From NCBI GenBank assembly GCA_022729775.1, contig DZBA01000075.1, positions 1-12,328 on the forward strand: a stretch of DNA of 12,328 nucleotides. Direction: 5' to 3'. The notes below the pieces were generated by a model that was not told the DNA's origin, made no database searches, and saw only the letters and a program-made list of their open reading frames with translations. Numbering within the stretch: position 1 is the first letter of the stretch; each line of letters opens with the position of its first letter. The position numbers were made by a program, and so were the translations under genes. Source of the stretch: Anaerolinea thermophila. Lineage in GTDB: Bacteria; Chloroflexota; Anaerolineae; Anaerolineales; Villigracilaceae. This document shows, in pieces, positions 1 through 6,311 of this stretch.

Positions 1-52
1 GTAGTCTCCAGACCAAACAGGAATGATTTTATTTTATCGCTTATCTCGTAAC

Positions 53-1357
53 TTATGGCGTTTTGAAAGTGAAGTGCCAGTCTTTTCCTTCGAGCGAGTA
101 TGCGGATGTTACGCCCATGACTTCATAGAAGGTGCGCCCCGGCTTAAGGTAAATTGGCACGCCAAGCAGGGTGGTCAAAAGAATGGGCTGGTGTTTATCA
201 TGCCGATTCCATAAAGCGGGAATTGCCTTGCCATCGCGGAATACATAAGCGGCGCCAGAATCCAGCAGGTCAATATTATAAACTTCGTCTTCGGCGTTGA
301 ATTGGTTGGCAAACGTATAAGGGGCAAATAACATCACCACATTGTCCGCGGTGACGGGCATGTTTGTTTGCGCGTCAATCATGGGCGCGTAGGCTGCCGG
401 TCTGTTTTTTATCATATCGCTTGCTTCTTGGTAGCGGAAATATTTATGCGTGACCGGGTCGTATTCCCAATAGTTATAACTGTAAATCGAATAAAAAGAG
501 TAGATGCGGTCTGCGCTCAACACGCTTTCCGGGGTTTGGTCAGAGAAGAATCCGCCGCGCAAATCCTGGCGCGAATTATCAACGCCTTTTTTTGCCGCGC
601 ACTCTGCCCACTTTGCGGTGTTGAAAAAAGCGTTGTTATAACTGTCTCGTTTTTCGGGTCCCAACTTGACAGGCGGGCAGGTGGTATTGCGGGTATATAC
701 AATAATCAGAAAATCATTCAATTCGCTGTTTCGCAAGTAGGAAAGTTCTCGCGGGTCGGCGCCTTTGAATGCGAGAAATGCGTTATACATATCCGCGACG
801 TGTTCGTCGAAATATCGTCCCGAACGGACAGGACCGACCATCGGGGAATCGTTTCCGTACATGACGGCGATAAAACGCGTATCGCCCCATTCGATGTAAT
901 ATTCAAACACGACATCCGCAAGAGTCAACCCCGATTGCGGGCGAATGTAATCCGGTGAGTTTGCAACTTTGATTGCCATGGGTCTGCGTTCCAGCAGCGC
1001 CGGGTCGCTGACCGGTAAGCCTGTCAACGGGTTGTGGATGTCAAGCGATTCATACGCGGGCAGGTTAACGCCCGGCTGCGGAACAATATCTGCCGGGGTG
1101 GGCAGCGCTTCTGCGGGGGGGATGTATTGCACGGGGTAGGGCGTGTAGGTGGGTTCGATTTGCGGCGTTGATAAGCCCGCGTAAGGGTCAACGTAACCCG
1201 CTTCAAATTGAAAGGGCGTCAGGGTGGGCGTGACTTGCTGGCTTGCCGTTGGCGTTGAGGTTGGGAGGGAAATTTCCTGTCCTGCCGCACAGCTGGAGGT
1301 CACAAAAGCAAATAAAAGGAATTTCAATAAAATGGATATACGGGGTAAACGTATCAT
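53..1357 (-). CDS. DUF3048 (YerB-like) domain lipoprotein
   Basis: This encodes a 434-residue protein, probably a secreted lipoprotein. The N-terminus has basic residues (Arg3, Arg6), a hydrophobic stretch at about residues 8-19 and a Cys at 23 within TSSCAAG. This is a lipobox-like site, though Thr at -3 is not canonical. Residues 30-100 are rich in Pro and Thr and look like an extended linker. The DUF3048 N-terminal domain begins near residue 108 (NPLTGLPVSDP) and includes RPMAIKVANSPDYIRPQSGL and the GPVRSGR stretch. The C-terminal DUF3048 domain covers about 285-434. Two Cys in the middle (near 227 and 252) could form a disulfide outside the cell. The family includes Bacillus YerB and has no established biochemical role. 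The start is the ATG preceding the signal peptide. No Shine-Dalgarno is visible, and a -10 element lies only 7 bases upstream. Family assignment is by recognition of the conserved motifs. Confidence 0.9.
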   Translation of the reverse strand: MIRLPRISILLKFLLFAFVTSSCAAGQEISLPTSTPTASQQVTPTLTPFQFEAGYVDPYAGLSTPQIEPTYTPYPVQYIPPAEALPTPADIVPQPGVNLPAYESLDIHNPLTGLPVSDPALLERRPMAIKVANSPDYIRPQSGLTLADVVFEYYIEWGDTRFIAVMYGNDSPMVGPVRSGRYFDEHVADMYNAFLAFKGADPRELSYLRNSELNDFLIIVYTRNTTCPPVKLGPEKRDSYNNAFFNTAKWAECAAKKGVDNSRQDLRGGFFSDQTPESVLSADRIYSFYSIYSYNYWEYDPVTHKYFRYQEASDMIKNRPAAYAPMIDAQTNMPVTADNVVMLFAPYTFANQFNAEDEVYNIDLLDSGAAYVFRDGKAIPALWNRHDKHQPILLTTLLGVPIYLKPGRTFYEVMGVTSAYSLEGKDWHFTFKTP

Positions 1358-1364
1358 GTATATT

Positions 1365-1373
1365 ATTGTACCA
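1365..1373 (-). promoter_or_regulatory. Extended -10 promoter for the DUF3048 gene, leaderless
   Basis: On the minus strand the sequence reads TGGTACAAT, an extended -10 (TGn followed by TACAAT, 5 of 6 to consensus). The hexamer ends 7 bases before the ATG, so transcription would start at or next to the start codon. No convincing -35 is visible, which is usual for extended -10 promoters. The absence of a Shine-Dalgarno fits a leaderless mRNA. This is inferred from sequence only. Confidence 0.55.
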
Positions 1374-1406
1374 AAGCAAAAGTCACCGGCATTGCATCCA
1401 TAAAAC

Positions 1407-1415
1407 TGATAAAAT
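1407..1415 (+). promoter_or_regulatory. Extended -10 promoter for the membrane operon, leaderless
   Basis: The plus strand reads TGATAAAAT, an extended -10 (TGn followed by TAAAAT). The hexamer ends at 1415 and the ATG of the first membrane gene is at 1425, so the transcript would begin within a few bases of the start codon. No purine-rich Shine-Dalgarno lies between them. The promoter is divergent from the one on the opposite strand in the same 67-base gap, and the two -10 elements are about 40 bases apart. Confidence 0.55.
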
Positions 1416-1424
1416 TACAGCCGC

Positions 1425-2972
1425 ATGTTAATCCTGATTTCGAGTTCCATCCTTTTTGTCGCAGCATTGGCTTTGATGATTCTGCGCATGATGCAGTTCG
1501 CCCCGCGTACCGTTTGGCTGGTTGCGGTGAGCGGAGCAATGCTGGCATTAGGCAGTGTCTTTCTCTGGTTGGGACGCCAACCCCTTGTCCTTGCTTTACC
1601 TGCGTGGCAGCCGCATACTTTGTTCATCAACCCGATTCTTTTCCGCGCGGATGGACTTTCCACCCCTTTTGCGTTAAGCCTTGCTGCGCTGACCCTTGCC
1701 GTGCTTTTGACCGCCGCTGTTCGTTCGAAGTTCACAAATTCTTACACATGGGCTGGGATGCTGGCGTTGGGCGGGCTTGGCATCCTTGCTGTCACCGCCG
1801 ACAACCCGTTGACATTGTTGCTGATTTGGGGCGCATTGGATATCACTGAGTTAATTACGCAATTGCGCTCGGTAAGCGGACCTGAAAATAATGAAAAAGT
1901 AGTCATTGCGTTTTCCACGCGCGCGCTTGGAATCGGTCTGCTGTTATGGGCGAATATCATCAGCATTGCCAACCAAAGCGTTTTTAATTTTGAAAATATC
2001 GCGCCTGCTTCTGGTTTGTATCTTGTCGTTGCGGCAGGATTGCGACTCGGTGTGCTGCCGTTACACCTTCCCTACTCTGCAGAGTCAACGCTCAGGCGCG
2101 GATTTGGGACATCGTTCCGATTGGTCTCAGCCGCGTCGAGTCTGGTCTTGCTGGCGCATATTCCGCCGGAGAGTTTATATTCTTCCGTAACGCCAGCCAT
2201 GATTATCCTCTCGGTGATTGCCGCTTTGTACGGCGGTTGGATGTGGCTGCGCGCGCCCGATGAATTAAATGGCAGACCTTATTGGGTCATTGGCTTGGCG
2301 GCGCTTTCGGTCATCTCTGCGCTGGAGGGAAATTCTATTGGCGCGGTGGCGTGGGGCTGCGCGCTGATTCTGGTTGGCGGCGCGTTGTTTCTATCCACTG
2401 TGCAAAATATCTGGTTGAACCGCGCATTATTGGCTGGCGCGTGGAGTCTTTCCTCCCTGCCGTTTTCGCTCACTGCCGGCGCATGGCTTGGGGGATTCAA
2501 ATTCTTTACGCCTTTTGTGATTGTCGCGCAAGCCTTGCTCATTGCCGGTTTTATCCGCCACGCGCTTCGTCCTGCCGGGCGTGACTCGCTGGACGATCAG
2601 CAAGTATGGATTCGCACCATGTATCTTTCAGGAATTATCTTGTTGATTGCATTCCAAATCGTGCTGGGATGGGTCGGCTGGGATGGCGCGCGAAGCATTG
2701 GCGCGTGGCTGCAAGCCATCTTCGTCGCGCTGTTGACCGCGGGGCTGGTCTGGGCGACTCCGCGCTTGCGAATCCTTACTCCAGTGCGCGCGCATTGGGT
2801 CAGATCCACAACGTCAGGGTTGAATGGCATTTATCGCAGTTTGTGGGCTTTTTATTCCTTTCTCGAAAATATCACCCGCGCGATTATTTCAACGCTCGAA
2901 GGCGAAAGCGGAATTATGTGGACGCTGCTCTTTTTGGTTCTTTTCATTTCATTACTAACGCAGGGGAGATAG
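1425..2972 (+). CDS. Divergent NuoL/NuoM-like antiporter membrane subunit
   Basis: This encodes a 515-residue, very hydrophobic protein with roughly 14-16 predicted transmembrane helices. It resembles the proton-pumping antiporter subunits of complex I and Mrp complexes. An N-terminal FRADGLSTPF segment (near 73-82) matches the F..D.LS..F pattern of the family. The segment around 205-235, with LPLHLPYSAE, looks like a degenerate form of the P.H.WLP.A loop. By eye, the family's helix-5 Glu is replaced (NPLTLLLIWGALDITELI, Gly136 where Glu is usual). The helix-7 Lys is replaced by Arg207, five residues before Pro212. The last helix (about 495-513) could correspond to a C-terminal anchor. It is the first gene of a three-gene operon. 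The stop is 7 bases before the next start, and the next gene's Shine-Dalgarno lies inside this gene's 3' end. Function (ion translocation) is inferred from family resemblance, and catalytic competence is uncertain. Confidence 0.72.
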   Translation: MLILISSSILFVAALALMILRMMQFAPRTVWLVAVSGAMLALGSVFLWLGRQPLVLALPAWQPHTLFINPILFRADGLSTPFALSLAALTLAVLLTAAVRSKFTNSYTWAGMLALGGLGILAVTADNPLTLLLIWGALDITELITQLRSVSGPENNEKVVIAFSTRALGIGLLLWANIISIANQSVFNFENIAPASGLYLVVAAGLRLGVLPLHLPYSAESTLRRGFGTSFRLVSAASSLVLLAHIPPESLYSSVTPAMIILSVIAALYGGWMWLRAPDELNGRPYWVIGLAALSVISALEGNSIGAVAWGCALILVGGALFLSTVQNIWLNRALLAGAWSLSSLPFSLTAGAWLGGFKFFTPFVIVAQALLIAGFIRHALRPAGRDSLDDQQVWIRTMYLSGIILLIAFQIVLGWVGWDGARSIGAWLQAIFVALLTAGLVWATPRLRILTPVRAHWVRSTTSGLNGIYRSLWAFYSFLENITRAIISTLEGESGIMWTLLFLVLFISLLTQGR

Positions 2973-2979
2973 CAACGGC

Positions 2980-3585
2980 ATGAATATGATTGCATGGATT
3001 ATCGTCGGGCTGATGCTCGTTACTTCAACTGTCATTTTGATCAACTATGACTGGCGCGTGAGTTTGGGCGCGTTGGGCGCGCAATATTTGGGCGTTTTCT
3101 TTTTATCCACCCAGCACCTGCCTTTTATCATGGGCGCTGTGAAACTCATCGCCGGTTGGATGGTTGTCGCTGTGCTTGGCATGACCCGGCTGGGATTATC
3201 GGGCGCGGATAATAAAAGCGAAGAGACATTTTTGCCGCGCGGACAATGGTTCCGCGTCATTCTCGTCGGCGTCATCGCGTTGATGGCAGCAGGCTCTACC
3301 ACGCGCATCGAAGAGACCATCCCCGGATTGGGGTTGCAAGTGGTTGCAGGCGGCTTGTTTTTGATTGGCTCCGGTATTTTGCAATTAGGCGTGACATCGG
3401 ACGTTTTACGAATCACGTTGGGACTTCTCACCATGCTGGCAGGGTTTGAAATTATTTACGCGGCGGTTGAAAGCTCTGTCCTTGTCACCGGTTTGCTGGC
3501 AGTGGTCAACCTCGGACTGGGATTAACAGGCTCTTACCTTTTGATTTCCGGCGCCTTTACGTCCGAAGAATATGAGGAAGCATGA
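2980..3585 (+). CDS. NuoK/HyfE-like small membrane subunit
   Basis: This encodes a 201-residue integral membrane protein with about six helices. The C-terminal part carries GLLTMLAGFEIIYAAVESS (residues 148-166), which resembles the NuoK/MrpC helix pattern GLELMLNAVN and includes Glu157 and Glu164 in a membrane setting. The protein is about twice the length of a typical NuoK (about 100 residues). Its N-terminal half adds roughly three helices, a layout reminiscent of HyfE-type subunits. An AGGGGAG Shine-Dalgarno (2962-2968) lies 11 bases before the ATG. The stop codon overlaps the next start in an ATGA junction, so the third gene is probably translationally coupled. It likely forms one membrane complex with its two neighbours. 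The NuoK relation is moderate and rests on motif similarity and gene context. Confidence 0.6.
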   Translation: MNMIAWIIVGLMLVTSTVILINYDWRVSLGALGAQYLGVFFLSTQHLPFIMGAVKLIAGWMVVAVLGMTRLGLSGADNKSEETFLPRGQWFRVILVGVIALMAAGSTTRIEETIPGLGLQVVAGGLFLIGSGILQLGVTSDVLRITLGLLTMLAGFEIIYAAVESSVLVTGLLAVVNLGLGLTGSYLLISGAFTSEEYEEA

Positions 3586-4976
3586 GCGCGCCTATCATTT
3601 GGATTTTAATTCCCTTTGTAATAGGAATTCTCATTTTTTTCCTCGCTGATGAGTACGCGCCTTTTATCGGCGGCGGATTGTCTATGGCGTTGGCGTTGAT
3701 TGCGTTGCTGATCCCTATTGATACCGCGCTTTTGCTTGGCTCGCTCTCCATCAAAATTTCCACATCCATAGAAGTGTTGGGGCGTAGTTTTATATTAAGC
3801 ACAGCGGACGGTATGTTGCTCGTCATGATTTATGGCGTGGCGTCCTTGTGGTTTTTCGGCGCGTATGCGGCAAATAACGCAAAGCGTTTTTGTTCTCTGG
3901 GTTTGATGATTGTCGCGCTGCTGACTGCTTCCATCGCCGTCGAGCCATTTCTTTATGCCGCGCTTTTGCTCGAAATGGCTGCCATGCTGGTGATTCCGCT
4001 TTTAATCCCCATTTACCAAAAGCCCGGGCGCGGCGTCATTCGTTTCTTAATTTATCAAACGCTTGCCATGCCATTCATTCTCTTCTCCGGGTGGATGTTG
4101 ACAGGCGTGGAAACCAGCGCGGGCGACCTCGGCGCGACTACGCAGGTCGGCGCGATGCTCGGTTTGGGATTTGCCTTTTTGCTTGGCGTGTTTCCGCTTT
4201 ACAACTGGATTCCCATGTTGATGGAAGAAGCCTCGCCTTATGTAACCGGCTTTTTGCTTTGGGCGTTGCCGACTTTTACAGTAATCTTCGCGCTCGGATT
4301 TTTAGACCGTTATACATGGATTACCACTTCGCCGCAGCTTTCAAGCGCCATCCAATTCGCCGGCGTGCTGATGACCGCGACTGCCGGGCTTTTCGCCGCC
4401 ATGCAAAAACATATCGGACGCATGGCAGGGTACGCGGCAATTGCAGAAACCGGGTTGATTGTCCTCGCGATGGGATTAAGGTCAACAGAGGTGGTCAATC
4501 TCACCTTCCTTTTACTCATCCCGCGCGGATTGGAATTGGCAGTCTGGGCGTTGTCGCTTGCAATTATCAAACGCAAAGTATATTCCCTGCGGCTGAGTGA
4601 AGTGCGCGGACTGGCGCGTAAATATCCCATTGCCGTCTTCGCGCTTTTATCCGCGCATCTTTCCATGACAGGCTTTCCGCTGTTGGCTGGCTTTCCTCCG
4701 CGCATGGGGCTGTGGCAGGAACTTGCAGGTCAGTCGCTTTCCCTTTCTTTCTGGGCGTTTTTGGGAATTTTAGGATTGCTTGTCGCTTCTATTCGCGCGA
4801 TGGCTGTCTTTGTCATGGCGGAAGAAGGAACAGCATGGAGCATCAACGAATCGTGGATGCACATTCTCATGCTGGGAATTGGCGTTGCGGGATTATTCCT
4901 CGTTGGGATATTCCCACAGGTTCTGCAATTTTTCCTCGCCAGCCTGCCCGCTTTATTTGAACATCTTGGTCGTTGA
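3582..4976 (+). CDS. NuoN/NuoM-like antiporter membrane subunit
   Basis: This encodes a 464-residue polytopic membrane protein with the recognisable order of the proton-antiporter (NADH-Q oxidoreductase M) family. A membrane Glu131 sits in LYAALLLEMAAML. A loop FPLYNWIPMLMEEASP (204-219) stands where P.H.WLPDAH..AP is usual. MQKHIGRMAGYAAIAETG (274-291) matches the Q.D.KR..AY.SI...G helix, and SMTGFPLLAGFPPR (361-374) matches the GxPP..GF..K segment. Several usual charged residues are altered: Leu200 at the helix-7 Lys position, Gly279 for the Lys of KR, and Arg374 for the Lys after GF. Glu131 is kept. A GAGGAAG Shine-Dalgarno (3574-3580) precedes the ATG, which overlaps the upstream stop by four bases. 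This is better conserved than the first subunit. Role in ion translocation is inferred; no redox partner lies nearby. Confidence 0.75.
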   Translation: MSAPIIWILIPFVIGILIFFLADEYAPFIGGGLSMALALIALLIPIDTALLLGSLSIKISTSIEVLGRSFILSTADGMLLVMIYGVASLWFFGAYAANNAKRFCSLGLMIVALLTASIAVEPFLYAALLLEMAAMLVIPLLIPIYQKPGRGVIRFLIYQTLAMPFILFSGWMLTGVETSAGDLGATTQVGAMLGLGFAFLLGVFPLYNWIPMLMEEASPYVTGFLLWALPTFTVIFALGFLDRYTWITTSPQLSSAIQFAGVLMTATAGLFAAMQKHIGRMAGYAAIAETGLIVLAMGLRSTEVVNLTFLLLIPRGLELAVWALSLAIIKRKVYSLRLSEVRGLARKYPIAVFALLSAHLSMTGFPLLAGFPPRMGLWQELAGQSLSLSFWAFLGILGLLVASIRAMAVFVMAEEGTAWSINESWMHILMLGIGVAGLFLVGIFPQVLQFFLASLPALFEHLGR

Positions 4977-4987
4977 TTCGTTATAAT
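4957..4987 (+). promoter_or_regulatory. Sigma-70-like promoter for the coiled-coil/selB genes
   Basis: A perfect TATAAT lies at 4982-4987, and a TTGAAC that could act as -35 lies at 4957-4962, with a 19-base spacer (longer than ideal). The -10 begins just after the stop codon of the upstream membrane gene and about 130 bases before the coiled-coil start. This would give a leader of about 120 nt. No terminator is visible between the membrane operon and this point, so read-through is also possible. Confidence 0.5.
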
Positions 4988-5032
4988 TACCCCTTTGCAA
5001 AAGTAAGAGACGGTTTTGTACAAGAAAACTTG

Positions 5033-5093
5033 CATCCGCAAATTTACGCGAAATGTTCAAACATTCGTGAAGATTGGCGAAGATTAGCGGATG
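5033..5093 (+). repeat. Imperfect palindrome in the coiled-coil gene leader
   Basis: CATCCGC (5033-5039) and GCGGATG (5087-5093) are perfect inverted repeats. The inner flanks also match when folded: the 5' arm CATCCGCAAATTTACGCGAA compares with the reverse complement of the 3' arm, CATCCGCTAATCTTCGCCAA, at most positions. The result is a 61-base imperfect hairpin just upstream of the Shine-Dalgarno. It lacks a U-tract, so it is not a typical terminator. It may be a REP/MITE-like repeat remnant or a leader RNA structure. Confidence 0.5.
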
Positions 5094-5115
5094 AGAACAA
5101 ATATCGGAGAACATC

Positions 5116-6309
5116 ATGGAATTTGAACAAATTATCAAACGCCTCGACTTCCTCGAGAAACAACAGCGCGTCAACAAAGACGCAATTGCAATATTCAGCG
5201 AGCGGCTCGACGCAATGGAGGCATCGGTCAATGCCGTCTCCAAGCAAGTCAAAGCCGTTGCCGGTCAAGTGGGCGATATTACGCCCATCACCAAGCGCAT
5301 TGACCAATTCGAAAACTTGATTGCCAAACAGCGCGCCGAATTGTTGAAGATGATAGAAGAAAACGACAAGACGCACACCAAAGCCGAAACTGAAATTGCC
5401 AAACGTTTTCCGCCTGAAATACTAGAATTGCAAAAAGCCATTGCCCAATTGAAGACAACCACAACCGCCAGTTTGACGGAGTTCAAGAAAATATTAAAAG
5501 AACGCGGCGATGAAATTCAACGCATGACAACCAACGTCAATGATTTCAAAACCCGCGTCGAAGAAGCGCGGCGCTCCAACGAAGATGTTATTGGCGCGTT
5601 GAAAGCAATGGACGAAGCGCGTAAAAATGACCTCAAGCGCATTGCCGACCTTCAAGGCGAAATCGCGGCAGTCCGCAAGCGCGTGGATGAAAACCGCGAT
5701 AAATACACCATCGTTGCCGACAGCGCGCGCAATATCGAAAATCGCTTCAATGACTTACTCGCCTCCGAGCAGGAACGCAAGCAGGCGCAACTCGTTTTTA
5801 TTGAGCAGCAAACCCTCGCGCAAATCAGCCGCGAACACGCATGGAAGGATTGGGACGCAAAATTTGCAGCCTTCCAAAAAGAGACGTCTGGTATTGATGA
5901 GCATATTCAAGCATTGGATGAAGCCCTGCGCGGCGCAAAAAGAGCGCAGGAGACCTACCTTGAGCTCAATACCAAACTGGAACGCCGCATCAACGAAGTG
6001 ACCGAAATGCAGCGTCTGACCGAAGACCGCTTGCGTCAGGAGTGGATCAGCTTCAAGACCGACGAGCAAAAACGCTGGACAGGTTACAACCTCAATTCCG
6101 AAGAAAACTTCCGCGACATTCGCAAGGAAATGCAAAAAATAGCGGAGGGAATTCCTCCCCTGAATGATGCGACGCAGGTATTACAAGACCAAATCCACCA
6201 AATTACAGACGCGTCTGAAAAGCAGCTGCAAGAAATGATGAATGCCGTCTATGAATGGATGAGCGCCTACCAACGCATCATGGGACATGGCAAGAAGGCT
6301 AAGAAATAA
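5116..6309 (+). CDS. Coiled-coil protein of unknown function, upstream of selB
   Basis: This encodes a 397-residue hydrophilic protein with no signal peptide and no membrane segment, so it is probably cytoplasmic. Nearly the whole length is rich in Lys, Glu, Gln, Ala and Arg with heptad-like spacing, for example residues 1-25, 60-95 and 120-215. This predicts long coiled coils, broken by a short Thr-rich stretch near 115-119 and a Pro-containing segment near 348-351. Several Trp residues occur in the C-terminal half, and the end is a basic GKKAKK tail. No nucleotide-binding motif is visible, so it is not an SMC-type ATPase. GGAGA (5106-5110) five bases before the ATG supports the start. The stop lies two bases before selB, suggesting coupled expression. 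I do not recognise a named family. A structural or scaffolding role is possible but unproven. Confidence 0.8.
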   Translation: MEFEQIIKRLDFLEKQQRVNKDAIAIFSERLDAMEASVNAVSKQVKAVAGQVGDITPITKRIDQFENLIAKQRAELLKMIEENDKTHTKAETEIAKRFPPEILELQKAIAQLKTTTTASLTEFKKILKERGDEIQRMTTNVNDFKTRVEEARRSNEDVIGALKAMDEARKNDLKRIADLQGEIAAVRKRVDENRDKYTIVADSARNIENRFNDLLASEQERKQAQLVFIEQQTLAQISREHAWKDWDAKFAAFQKETSGIDEHIQALDEALRGAKRAQETYLELNTKLERRINEVTEMQRLTEDRLRQEWISFKTDEQKRWTGYNLNSEENFRDIRKEMQKIAEGIPPLNDATQVLQDQIHQITDASEKQLQEMMNAVYEWMSAYQRIMGHGKKAKK

Positions 6310-6311
6310 CC

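Noticed and set aside
1..52. End of another gene at the left edge
   Set aside because: Short open stretches exist but are too short to assign to any family, and no terminator hairpin is visible.
368..958. 196-codon plus-strand open frame opposite the DUF3048 gene
   Set aside because: It lies fully antisense to a gene with clear domains, has no Shine-Dalgarno, and its translation resembles no family.
3890..4600. 236-codon plus-strand open frame inside the NuoN-like gene
   Set aside because: It is an out-of-frame, Arg-, Cys- and His-rich translation of a well-supported membrane gene, typical of a GC-rich shadow.
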